A stretch of DNA of 64,000 bases. It comes from Periplaneta americana. Lineage: Eukaryota > Arthropoda > Insecta > Blattodea > Blattidae. Positions 22,426-32,940 of this stretch are shown one piece after another. Below the pieces are notes generated by a model. That model made no database searches, was not told where the DNA came from, and saw only the letters and a list, made by a program, of their open reading frames with translations. Location of the stretch: NCBI RefSeq assembly GCF_040183065.1, contig NC_091121.1, positions 68,120,787 to 68,184,786 of the forward strand, written 5' to 3'. The translations under genes and the position numbers were made by a program. Within the stretch, counting starts at the first letter, position 1; each line of letters starts with the position of its first letter.

Positions 22426-23985
22426 ATAAAAGGAAATTCTCTAGATCGCATTTCGGTTTTCTTTCCAGTATCAAGGTGGAAAATATCTCGACTAAAAACA
22501 TCTACAATGACTATCAAGCTCTCGAAAGATCTGTAATGGAGGACGGGTATCAACGTGAAACGATGAAATAATTTATAATGCTTCTTCCACTTGCTACTTT
22601 CGTCAGTGTAGTAGGCTAATGTACAATATATCCGCAAGCCAGTTCACGTTACCAATGTTTTAAACAACTTACAATGCATTTCCTTTACAAGCCACACGCT
22701 GTGCCCTAATCACAACCACCTATACATGGTGGAAACAAAACTTAGATCAAAGGAACAACGCAAGGGTTTTCCACATTATTAGCAAGATTGAGTATTGGAG
22801 TCCGCGGGTGGCAGAACGTTTAAACATCACGCTGGAAGGTTCCTTTACTCAAGACGCTTTGAGCGATCTTACTAGCTTTCCGTCATTGCCAAGATTAATG
22901 CAGATTTCGTATACGTCTAGACCCTAGTGTGTCGCGAAACATTTCTGATTCCCGCCTACATCTATGTCAGTGATATCAAAGCAAGCGCATTTTTCTGACC
23001 TTGACGTCGTACGCGGGCATCAAGCGCTAGGTATGGATGGAGAAAGGATTATGTATATGAATAAGCAGCCTGTTGAATTAAGAAAACATTGGTGCACAAA
23101 CTTCAAACGGAACGTGAAATTTTATGTCCTTATTTTCATATAGCTTCTTTCTGTTTGATATAATCTATATTGTCTGTAAAACAAAAGTACTAACACCAAT
23201 TTCTTAATATTGCAGTTTTGTTTTAAACGTTAATAACATAATAAAGAGTTAAGAAGGAATATTCACATAAATTCCATAGTAGTACAATTATACTAAACTA
23301 AGTGAATGAAACACATCATTCATAAAGAAAGTGATATTCCAAAGAAAAAGATTGTGTATGACATGATAAGTTGGAATTGATATTGATGGTATCTTTAGCC
23401 TTATAAAGTAATCAATAAACAAATCAAAACAATATTATAGTACAAAGCAAAGTTACCTAGTTATACGTTTTAACTGTAACTAATATTACATAACAAAACT
23501 TTTATCTCATATGCTTTTAAGGTGATTTCCTATCATCAGAATATTAAATTATTTTCTCGAAATCTGCTGAAGCTACAGAGCTGACGTTTTTGCAACACAT
23601 GGGCACATATCTTTTGTTTATGATGTACCAATGGTTGCTTTGTTAATTTTATTCATTTCTTTACAAACAATTTCCATGCGAATATTTTCGAAATGTTCAA
23701 TATACTATCTTCAGTAATACGTATTTACGTTATATTAGATTTACGAAAACATTGTTTCAGTACCTGTAAGGCTACTAAATAAACATATCTGAAAATTTCA
23801 CTTTTCTGTATATACATTGAATCAGTGCTGGCCATCCCTGTATATAGCTCGACCAAGCGGCATATACTACCTCTCTCGTCTGTCTCTTTCCTTTCCGCTG
23901 TAAAGCGCTCAGGCTCTCCTGAGCTCTAAAGCGCGCACTTGCGCCTATGGGCATCAGTTGACATGATTGATCTATGTGAATCAAG
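22425..23985. other. Stretch without recognised gene
   Basis: A string 'cagtgctggccatccctgta' at 23825 resembles a hAT terminus, but no partner end was found. The segment 23880-23955 holds CTCAGGCTCTCCTGAG, a short palindrome. Nothing else recognised. Confidence 0.35.
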
Positions 23986-23989
23986 TGAC

Positions 23990-24361
23990 ATATTGTCAAC
24001 ATTATTATTGAAACCGCTTCTTTCTTTTCTTTACTTTTCATCATATCTTTATTGTATTCCTTCTTCCTTCTTTTTCTTTTATACTGTTTTCTTTCTTGTT
24101 TCATTTTCTCTTTCTTTATTATTTCTCTTGCTATTATGTATTTCATTCCTCTCCTTTTTCAATTTTATTCTTCTATTCTCCACATTCTTCCTTTCTTTCT
24201 CCCATGTTTCTTCACTTTTACCTCCATTTTTCCTTTTAGTTATTTCTTTCCAAACAAATTTTTATATTTTCCCACTTTTGAATAGGCCTTCTTATCGTTG
24301 TTTCATTTACATCTATTTGCCCCTATTTTCGCTTGTCTTTTTTCTTCTCTTTATTATTTTT
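23990..24361. repeat. Pyrimidine-rich (TTTCT-like) tract
   Basis: Decayed CT-rich microsatellite. Plus frames (F/L/S-rich) are low-complexity artefacts. Confidence 0.7.
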
Positions 24362-24601
24362 TTTGTTATTTTACGACGCTTTATCAACTACTGTGGTTAT
24401 CTAGCGTCTGAGTGAGATAATAATGCTAGCGAGATGAGTCCAGGGTCCAGCGCTGGAAGTTACCTAGCAATTTTGATCTTAATGGTTTCATGGAAAAGCC
24501 CGGAAGAAACTCAACCAGGTAACTTGTTCCAACCAGGATTTGAACCCGCGCCCAATCGTTTAACGGTCAGACATGCTAACTGTTACTCCACAGAGGTGGA
24601 C
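24362..24601 (-). mobile_element. SINE-1 copy
   Basis: Minus-strand copy with GGATTTGAACCC (B-box complement side), 'ggtaacttg' and 'ttttacgacgctttatcaac' tail. Flanking CTTCTCTTTA / CTTTCTCTTTA is an imperfect target duplication in CT-rich DNA. Confidence 0.85.
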
Positions 24602-25173
24602 TCTTTCTCTTTAATCCTCTTTATTTTTTAAGATCCAAGACCCTACAAACAACTGCCCATGAAAAATACAACTTCCAAATTTCATACACCGAACACTTTA
24701 AGAAGAAATAACTTATAATGAGAAACAGATACAACGAACTTCCACCAAGAACTGGTATAGTGAACTCCCCAGTGTGCCTGACCAACCCAGGAAGAATGCT
24801 GTTGCAGACCTTCATTTAACTGTAACATAGTAAAATTCCTTTGTAGGACGAAAAGTTACATCTGTTCGGTTAAAATTTCTGCAATTTAAAGGACAAAACT
24901 AAAATTCTTGCAATAATATACTATCATAATACACTGCTCTCTTAAATTGACTGAGCATATTGGGGAATTCAATCAATGGCTTCCTCAGAACATGCTAAGA
25001 AATGTTCCATAACAGACAATCTTTATCTCGAAAAGGAAACAAAAACGAGCAAAACTGTATTGATTTTTTTTAATATCTCAAAGAGTAACACCCCAAAAAT
25101 AATGGCATTGCTTACGGTTCACTATGTATATATGAAATTGTTAGGCAATGGATACAATTATTTTGAAGTTCTT
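24602..25173. other. Stretch without recognised feature
   Basis: AT-rich. The 88-codon plus frame at 24976-25242 runs into the SINE and has no motif. Confidence 0.4.
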
Positions 25174-25185
25174 TCCATACGACTT

Positions 25186-25437
25186 TTTTTTATTGGGTTA
25201 TTTTACGACGCTGTATCAACATCTAGGTTATTTAGCGTCTGAATGATATGAAGGTGATAATGCCGGTGAAATGAGTCCGGGGTCCAGCACCGAAAGTTAC
25301 CCAGCATTTGCTCGTATTGGGTAGAGGGAAAACCCCGGAAAAAACCTCAATCAGGTAACTTGCCCCGACCGGGATTCGAACCCGGGCCACCTGGTTTCGC
25401 GGCCAGACGCGCTGATCGTTACTCCAAAAGTGTGGAC
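25186..25437 (-). mobile_element. SINE-1 copy with perfect 12-bp target duplication
   Basis: Complete minus-strand copy with the best preserved head (GGGTTCGAATCCCGGTCGGGG when read on the minus strand is its B-box region). It is flanked by tccatacgactt at 25174-25185 and 25438-25449. The perfect duplication and good head suggest a fairly young insertion. Confidence 0.93.
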
Positions 25438-25499
25438 TCCATACGACTTAAAAATAATTTTATCATAACACTTATCTTTGCAGTTGATTAAGTGATCAA

Positions 25500-25770
25500 G
25501 GCCAATTATGAAGACAATCTACTGTCCGACAGAATGGTTATGTCGCATCTCGATTTCCCCCACCCATTTCTGCTGGACCCTCTGTAAAGGCTTGTGGCTG
25601 GGGTGTTAGTCTCTTTATTGAAAATATTTTCTGTTCGGAATTTGAAGACTACGTAATATTATACAACTGTTTAAAATAAATTAAAGGAAATTAAGTAACT
25701 GTCACATGATTTCCTCCGTTTCGCAGGCCCTGCGAATAACCACTTAACATAGTATGGTAATATCTGAGGC
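25500..25770 (+). mobile_element. Fragment of the mariner-like family (copy D)
   Basis: 'tttcccccacccatttctgc', 'gtaatattatacaactgttt' and 'aagtaactgtcac' align in order with the same internal region of copies B (61480-61670) and C (41060-41240). Neither terminus is present, so this is a truncated relic. Confidence 0.7.
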
Positions 25771-27114
25771 ATTGCTATCTGGCGCAAAATATAAGATATA
25801 AAATAACAAAAATATTGAATGTAGCAAGTTAATTAGTGTATATGTTTAGCATACACCGTATCACTCAATACAGATTTAGATCAAATGAATCGTCCTAAAG
25901 AGAAAGGGCTAAATTCACAAAAATCACAAAAGTGTTATCATGGAAAAATGATCATTCTTGATAGACACATCTCCCAAATTGAAAGGTCTATACTCTACTA
26001 ACATTAACGGTGATATAAGCTAGCCTTCGACATTTTTTTCAGGTTCTAGGGACCTTCCTCTGCGTTTTGTAATTTGCCATTCCAGGTTGAACACTAGCTA
26101 CATAGGAGGCTGTGGTGTAAACCATCCTGCGGTTGTTTTTATTTGTTTTTCTGATGTTCATTACGCATTTCATACATTTTAACGATTAATTTAATATTCA
26201 GTAAAATTTCCCTTTGCTAAAACGGAGAGAAAGGCCGAAGTCCAGAATTTATTTAAACTCTCTCAAGCAATGCAAACAGATTTAAGGAATAACATAGCCA
26301 TGAGAAAATTTATCACCAGAGACCGGAAGTTTAGGCATCATGAATCATTAAGATAGGCAGGCAAAAAGGCATCATAAATAGCTAAAATAGGCAGGCAAAA
26401 AGGCATTATAAATAGCTAAAATACGCAATAAAAGGCAATTACAAAAACCTTGCACTAGACCCACAACCTTGCACTTTCCACAAAGGGATTTCGGCAGCAA
26501 CAAAAGCTTTACATAAGTCGAATGCAAATTGAGATTTTCGACTCGATGTTGCAATTACTGTTGGAAGCAAAGAAATCTTCTTCCCAGTAGTCTTGGAAAG
26601 TGCATTTTTGTGTTTGGTTGTACTGATATGTTGCGATATAAAATATTTAGCTAGCTACAACAACGTCGCAATGAAAACTGAAAAAAAAAAACCGTTAAAA
26701 ATAACGTTAGACCCGTACTCATTGTTGCCTTGTTAAATAAACACAAGCGATAATTAAAACGCTTATTGTTATACATTTTTGCACGGCAGCACTCATTGCT
26801 GCAAAGAGAATATGAACTGACTGAAAGACAATAATATACATTCGGTGAAGTCACTTTCATTGTAGCGGTTATAGAAATAAATTAATATATACCTCTAGGC
26901 AATTTTTAATAATAAATTAATAAATAATAGATAAATAATCAAATAAAGGCAAAAAAGTATTTATTTTGTAAATTAGGCATTTATATTAAAAAAGGCAGAA
27001 AAGGGCAACATAAAACTGTGACGTTTCAATCACAAAGGTATAATTCGTACAGATTTACTTTCAAAATGAAGATAGATTTAACACATTTAAAAAGGCATTC
27101 TGCCAAATTTCCGA
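25771..27114. other. Unrecognised stretch with a short tandem duplication
   Basis: A ~35-bp unit (ataggcaggcaaaaaggcat, then ataaatagctaaa) is present twice at 26352-26422, and further AGGCA strings lie near 26940-27010. Such AGGCA-rich DNA may mark a decayed transposon, but I see no ends. Confidence 0.35.
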
Positions 27115-27420
27115 TCTCTGCTTATCACTTTTACTCTTTTTCTAGTCTTCTTTTCTTTCTCTTTCTTTTCTTTCTTATATTTTATCTTTTATCATTCCTT
27201 TGTATCTTTTTATTTCATCTCTTTTAAGCTTTTTTCTGTCGTTTTTTCTTTTTTCTTTTCTTTCCTTTCTTTTCCTTCTTTTTCTTTCTTCCAGTCTCTC
27301 TTCTTTACACTATCTTATAACATTAATTACGTTTATCCTCTTCTCATTTATGTCTTCTCTCTTTTATGTCCCTTCTGATTTTTCTTCTATTCATTATCTT
27401 TGATTTTTTTTTTCTTTTGC
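27115..27420. repeat. Pyrimidine-rich (TTTC-like) tract
   Basis: Decayed CT-rich microsatellite. The associated plus frames are low-complexity. Confidence 0.7.
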
Positions 27421-28040
27421 CACTTTCAGGATACATTTAAATATTTCACTGTATGTTATATTAAAATAAAGGATTAATATCCTTCCATATCTTGTAAGAG
27501 TCAACTCAAAAACTTTTCATATTATTGTAGCAAACCTTGCAAACTTTTCATCATCACATGACAAACGTTTTTTTCCTCGATCTCTGACGATTATTTCATA
27601 TTAGATTTAGACAGTATGATTAGTTTGTAGCCACTAATGACAATGGATGATTAAGCGTCGAACCCGAAATATTCACGAGGCAGCGAGCTCGTCAGATCCG
27701 TCACAGAGAAAGACTCCAGAACTGAATTTATTAAATTCCACGCACCGCGATTATCAATTTCGCAGCTGAAGACCATTGTTCAACTCGGGAATTTCGAGCA
27801 GCTTATTCGACAACAAAAGAAATTGTCTCCTTCTGCAGTAAGATTAGTATTATTTCACGAGATTACTATAAAATACCGATGCCAGCAACTCCAAAATAAA
27901 TAATTTATTACGTAAGCCCTTTTCGCAGCAGCCATATGCTCAGTTAACTAACTTCTTCTCGTCAAATAAATCTGAGTTCGATCTGGATAGATTCATAGAA
28001 TCTTGTGAAGAAAGTTGCAGTGGGACAGTTTTTTAATCGA
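27421..28040. other. Stretch without recognised feature
   Basis: No inverted repeat, tandem repeat or transposon motif recognised. Confidence 0.4.
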
Positions 28041-28044
28041 GCAC

Positions 28045-28127
<83 letters not shown>

Positions 28128-28128
28128 T
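28045..28128. repeat. (TAG)n microsatellite, probable LINE 3' tail
   Basis: About 27 perfect TAG units directly abutting the 3' end of the minus-strand LINE-C, where a simple-repeat tail is expected. Confidence 0.95.
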
Positions 28129-29520
28129 TTATTTATTTAACCTGGTAGAGATAAGGCCGTCAGGCCGTCTCTGCCCCTCTACCAGGGGATTACAACCATA
28201 ATATGAACAACAAAATTACAATTTACATTAAATTTACAATTACAATTACAATAAAAATTAAAGTACGACAAGAGTACCTGATTAATGAAAGCTAGACATT
28301 TTATCTAGAAGTTAAGAACAAAGAATATTTTTGTATTTACTGCATTACAAATTAAACCTACAATAACAAAATTCTATAGTGATGAAATTACCGGATATTG
28401 AAATATTTTGTGATAAATTAAGAGAACTATTTACAAGAAACCATGTCTGAACGAGTCTCAATTACTGACCAACTGCCTAGTAAGTTTGCGTTTGAATTCA
28501 ATTTTATTTCGACAGTCCCTGATGCTAGCAGGTAACGAATTCCAGAGTCTTGGCAGGGCTATTGTGAAAGAGGATGAGTATGAGGAGGTGCGATGGGATG
28601 GTATTGTTAGTATTGTTTCATGGCGAGAGCGTGTGTTCAGATTGTGGTGGGAAGAAAGGTAAGTGAAGCGAGACGACAGGTAAGAAGGAATAGAAGAGTT
28701 CAAGATTTCGAAGAGAAGGAGAAGTGAATGTAAATTTCTTTTCTTATCTAGTTTAAGCCAACCTATTGTTTCCAGGGATGGAGTAATATGATCATATTTA
28801 CGAACATTGCTTACAAAACGTACACACAAATTATGAGCACGTTGAAGTTTCGTTTTGTTGTCGCTGGAAAGGTCTGTCAGTAGAATGTCAGCATAGTCAA
28901 AATAGGGAAATACAAGCGTCTGCACAAGAGACTTTTTTTTTAAGCAAGAGGGAAGATGAACATTTATCCTTTTTAGCACATGGATAATAGAATATTCTTT
29001 TCTGCAGGTTTCTGTGATTTGCATGTCCCAGTTGAGATTATTATCCATGTGAATGCCAAGATTTTTTACAGAAGAACTGAAAGGGATTTGCACTGTACTT
29101 ACTTTAACAGGGGAAATGTCGAGGTGCTTTACAGCGTCGGTTTGCCGTTTGTGTCCTAATATAATTGCTTGTGTCTTTCCAGGATTGATATTAAGATGGA
29201 ATTTCTTTGTCCATGTCACAATCGAGTCAATGTCTTCGTTCAATTTATCTATAGCGTCATTTATTCGGTCTAAGCGGGAAGAGATGTAGCATTGAAGGTC
29301 GTCAGCATACAAGTGATAGTTACAATGCCTTACAAGAGATGTAATATCATTGACATATATTGTGAACAACAATGGTCCGAGTACCGAACCCTGTGGTATA
29401 CCTGATGTTATGTTAAGCCAGGAAGAGCTTCGATTCCCGTATACAACACATTGTTGTCTTTCCCGTAAGTCTCTGACAGATGCAGATTTCTCAATTTATG
29501 GGTACAGAATTGAAAGCACT
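28129..29520 (-). pseudogene. L2/CR1-like LINE pol C-terminal half (LINE-C)
   Basis: The minus strand holds one long frame that can be followed from about 29500 to 28458 (over 330 codons). RT motif B is GIPQGSVLGPLLFTIYVNDI; motif C is YHLYADDLQCYI with the catalytic DD intact. Then come LNINPGKTQAIILG, VKNLGIHMDNNLNW, FPYFDYADILLTDL, KLQRAHNLCVRFV and a terminal ALPRLWNSLPASIRDC ... FKRKL. This order and the LWNSLP ending are typical of L2/CR1/Jockey-group elements. A stop just upstream of motif B (about 29493) and loss of the RT N-terminus and endonuclease make it 5'-truncated. The 3' UTR ends in a hairpin and a (TAG)n tail. Confidence 0.88.
28141..28186 (-). other. 3'-terminal hairpin of LINE-C
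   Basis: CCTGGTAGAG at one end pairs with CTCTACCAGG at the other, and two GGCC palindromes flank a TGAC loop. It lies just before the element's simple-repeat tail, where L2/CR1-type LINEs often carry the structure recognised by their own reverse transcriptase (known of the group; inferred here). Confidence 0.65.
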
Positions 29521-29874
29521 ACGGTGTCTTAAACAGAACGTTCGCCAGGAAACAAGTTTAGCTCAGATAAATCTCGTCTCATGTTCACTGATTCAGATCG
29601 AACTCGACTGCTGAGCAAGTTCTGTTTACATTTGCTATCGGTCGAGCGTGAGAATATTTCATATTACGTAGTATGAACATATAACGCAGGCTGAAGCAAC
29701 ATTATTGTTAGAAATGAGTTCGCTGACCTTGAACCTTTGTATATAGAAAACATAACGAGATATGAAACACATAAAAAGCTTGTCATCACAAACTGGAAAT
29801 TCCACTGTCCTTTGAATGCTATGTTTATTTATTTATTTATTTATTTATGTATTTACTTATTTACTTCCTTCCTT

Positions 29875-29937
<63 letters not shown>

Positions 29938-30403
29938 TTTCACGAGGTCTGGTACCGAGATGGATTCTTGCATTTAAGTCGTTTACGCCTTTTCCACATT
30001 CTATATACGATGATTGTCCAAGTCCGACGGATAGTCCAAGTGGCATTCGTGAATCCGACACTGACAACCGGATCATCCTTCTTGAACCCTGCAGGTAAGA
30101 TTCCATCATCTACAGACAAGCCCAAACACAGAGCCCGGAGCTCCATCCTTTTAGATTAGAACATAGATCAGCATCGGGAACCCGTACTATCCCCAGACAT
30201 TACCCAAGCCTATTTTTGCTATTACAGATGATAGATGAAATGGAGGAAGTAGAATAAAAAGGAAACAGGAAAATCCTTTACAATGTCTGTTTTCTACAGA
30301 ATGGCATGTTACTAGGAGAGGGAAATATGCGATGTGTAAGTTAATTTATTTTTATGCGAAATCTTAAGGGTGGTGGAGGAATTATGAGTGGTAGAGATTT
30401 ATG
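29521..30403. other. Stretch with (ATTT)n and an unassigned open block
   Basis: (ATTT)n occupies 29822-29941, giving YLFI-type frames that are artefacts. The adjoining block 29946-30092 is GC-richer, open in several frames, and ends with CTGCAG/GTAAGA, a textbook splice donor on the plus strand. No family recognised; it may be coincidence. Confidence 0.35.
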
Positions 30404-31487
30404 TGACTATTACACTTTTACTACGTCACACTACTTTTGAACAATAAAACGATACGAAAGACATCTTTCAACCAATCATGGCTGCTTATCGCACAATTTT
30501 ATCGCGTCCCTAGCATGTGTTTAATTTTATCGCTTCCCTAGCATTTGTTTCTTGGTTTGTCAACATTTCAAACTGCACTGGTCTGGACGTCAAAAAAAAA
30601 AAAAAAAAAAAAAAAAACAGAAAATTACAAACCACTCCAGTCGATGCACAGCAGTTTCAAATATGACTCGCATTGGCATTCAACAACAAGAATTAATAAA
30701 GATCATTGGATATAGCTATGCATCTTCCCTGAAACCCTATTTGCAAATAAATGAAGAGCACCATTTGGAAATCTTGAATAAGTTGAGGAATACACCATGT
30801 ACATCAACGAGTTCACTTCTTTTACGCACACGTCCAATATAACATCAACTGAATCACCAACCACTAAAACATTCAAATTTGAAAATTGTAGTTTCAATAA
30901 TTGTTTCTTTTAAAATTATTTATGTTTATTTTTTATTTCATCATCGTTAATTAAAACGTTTCTTGTTTATTTCACCATCCCTAATTAAAACTTTTCTAAC
31001 ACTTATTTATATTATTTAGGTTATGTTATAGCTTCTGCTATATAATATTATGGATAGTCACGTATCAGAGATTGTTTAATACTAAAATTTACTTAAAACC
31101 ATCTGTCAAGTGACGTTGATTACTGGGATCCGAATGATTGAAGTGGAATGCAAATGTTTTAATAAAAATGAAACTGAATCAACAAAGCCTTCTTGACTAG
31201 TAACCGTCCACAGAGTTCAATGAAGATTCCATAGTTGACACAACTGATAACAAGAAAACATCTAATCATAACACACCACTGCCATCTAGCGTAATGTTGA
31301 GATGGTACAATAATACATTTGAAGACAGTTGTATTTTCGTAAGTCAATTAATATTTTATTGTACTGGAGTACTTCGTTACTTCTAATCTTTATATACTTT
31401 CTTCTAATCGTGTAATAGTCAATTAAATCCCACTCGAGTTTTGATTTTCTCTAGATAAATCAAAACCTCTAGTGAGATTACTGTTGA
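30404..31487 (+). mobile_element. Crypton-like element (tyrosine recombinase relic), copy 1
   Basis: It shares nearly its whole length with an inverted copy at 41334-42530, from tgactattacac to actgttga. The 5' part has two 28-bp repeats (cgataaaattaaacaaatgc type, minus sense) and CCAAT-type motifs. Next come a poly(A) run and the end of a coding region (about 30620-30913): ITNHSSRCTAVSNMTRIGI, QQELIKIIGYSYASSLKPYL, QINEEHHLEILNKLR, and after a frameshift FKFENCSFNNCFF stop. The NHSxR ... GHxxxSSLxxY pattern is that of DUF3504/Crypton tyrosine recombinases; the expected H is Y here. No terminal inverted repeats, as in Cryptons. The catalytic core upstream is deleted. The family call is an inference from motifs. 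Confidence 0.6.
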
Positions 31488-31608
31488 TAAAATGCAATAG
31501 ATCTATTTCAGAAATAGATCTGTAAACTTATTTGTGTGTGGTATATCTCTCGTAATATTTTACTTGTGTGATTTTAGAATTTTGTAACTCCATGGCTTAA
31601 GTATGTAT

Positions 31609-32010
31609 TGTGGGTCCCTATCACCACGGCATGGCGCGTCCTCAGGGTGTGGATAGAGGAGATGGCCTCCAGATATGGAGGGTAGCTGCGAATATTTTGA
31701 ATAAGTAGTCATGGACAGCTGATAAGCAGTGGTCCTCCAGCTTGGGGGTTGGGCGAAGGACTAACAACCCATCACCGTAAAAAACAACTTGTTACGAAAC
31801 ATTACAATAAGCCTGCATATAGAGTGTTAGTTGGGAGGCCGGAGGGAAAAAGACCTTTGGGGAGGCCGAGACGTAGATGGAAGGATAATATTAAAATTGA
31901 TTTGAGGGAAGTGCAATATAATGATAGATACTGGATTAATCTTGGACCGATGGCGGGCTTACGTGAGGGCGGCAACGAACCTGCAGGTTTCTTAAAAGTC
32001 ATTTGTAAAT
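31609..32010 (+). pseudogene. LINE-A copy with large internal deletion
   Basis: From about 31813 the plus strand reads [34 protein letters not shown] and WINL, then loses about 13 bases (frameshift) and ends MAGLREGGNEP in one frame, equivalent to [13 protein letters not shown] in the other. The 200 bp before it ('ctatcaccacggcatggcgc', 'ggatagaggagatggcctcc') is not pol sequence. I recall similar sequence as LINE 5' UTR, which would make this an internally deleted copy keeping both ends (inference). The last ~130 bp are secure. Confidence 0.6.
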
Positions 32011-32122
32011 TGTAAATGGCTTTAGTTACACTCATAAATCGTAGCTGATAATTGTAGATTTAGAATGCCAATTTATAGACACGGGATTAGAAATTAGTTG
32101 TAACGGAAACGGCCATAATGTT

Positions 32123-32368
32123 TCAATTGATTTATTTTATTACGCTTTATCAACTGCAATGGGTATCTCGCGTCTGAGTGAAATGAAGGTGATGACAGCG
32201 AAATGAGTTCAGGGTTCAGCGCCGAAAGTTATCCAGCATTTGCTCTTAATGGGTTGAGGGAAACCAAGGAAAAAACCTCAATCAGAGAACTTGTCCCAAC
32301 CAGGGTTTGAACCTGGACTCGGTCGTTTCACGGTCAGACATGCTAACCGTTACTCCATAGAGGTGGAC
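32123..32368 (-). mobile_element. SINE-1 copy
   Basis: Complete minus-strand copy flanked by gccataatgtt / gccatgatgtt (32112-32122, 32369-32379), an 11-bp target duplication with one mismatch. Confidence 0.9.
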
Positions 32369-32396
32369 GCCATGATGTTACATTTTTGTTTATCAG

Positions 32397-32466
32397 TTGG
32401 TGGTGGTGGTGGTGGTGGTGGTGGTGGTGGTGGTGGTGGTGGTGGTGGTGGTGGTGGTGGTGGTGT
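32397..32466. repeat. (TGG)n microsatellite
   Basis: About 22 perfect units; polyGly and polyVal frames across it are artefacts. Confidence 0.95.
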
Positions 32467-32937
32467 TCAAAGGTGAAGAGAATCAAACACGCATTGGGAT
32501 GTCGGATGAGAAAGAGAAGCAGTTTGGTTACCCCTGCCTCGCAAGACTAAGTAAAGCGGTGCAGGCTTTAGGGCCAGTAAGATGGCCGGTGGGGACACTA
32601 AAATGCTTTATGCGTGGCCGTGATTGGTCGCCATAACCCGCGGCCGGCTGGGCTCGGCTGATAAGCGGCAGCCTGGCCCTCCCCGAAACGAAATTAGACA
32701 AGCCTATTAAACACGCCGAATCGGGCCGCGTCACCTCCGATTCGATTCCGAGGTTAAAAATCCTCTAATGTGCTGCAGTATCTGCTATCTAAAGGCTTTT
32801 ACTCCTCTCTTCAATGACGTGTAACTGTCGGAATACATGACAAAGTCACCTAGGTTATATGCAGGAGCATGTCGGATGTATGTCAAGGATATTATGCAGT
32901 TTTTTTTTTACTTCTTTTTATATGCCGCTAAACCAAA
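32467..32937. other. GC-rich block of unknown origin
   Basis: 32560-32760 is the most GC-rich part of this region, with 'cataacccgcggccggctgg' and a gattggtc (CCAAT complement). A 68-codon minus frame (32528-32734) spans it without a motif I recognise. It could be an old promoter/CpG-type region or a repeat fragment. Confidence 0.35.
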
Positions 32938-32940
32938 TAA

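Noticed and set aside
21816-22637. 273-codon minus-strand frame rich in F, L and S
   Set aside because: Translation of a decayed AG-rich tract; low complexity, no membrane-protein family pattern.
29737-30159. YLFI-repeat frame as a membrane protein
   Set aside because: Translation of the (ATTT)n microsatellite.
30395-31495. tgactattacac/gtgtaatagtca as terminal inverted repeats of a cut-and-paste transposon
   Set aside because: The matching string lies about 70 bp inside one end rather than at it, and both copies agree on longer, non-inverted ends, which fits a Crypton-like element better.
32291-32636. Poly-Gly and poly-Val frames
   Set aside because: Translation of (TGG)n joined to SINE sequence.
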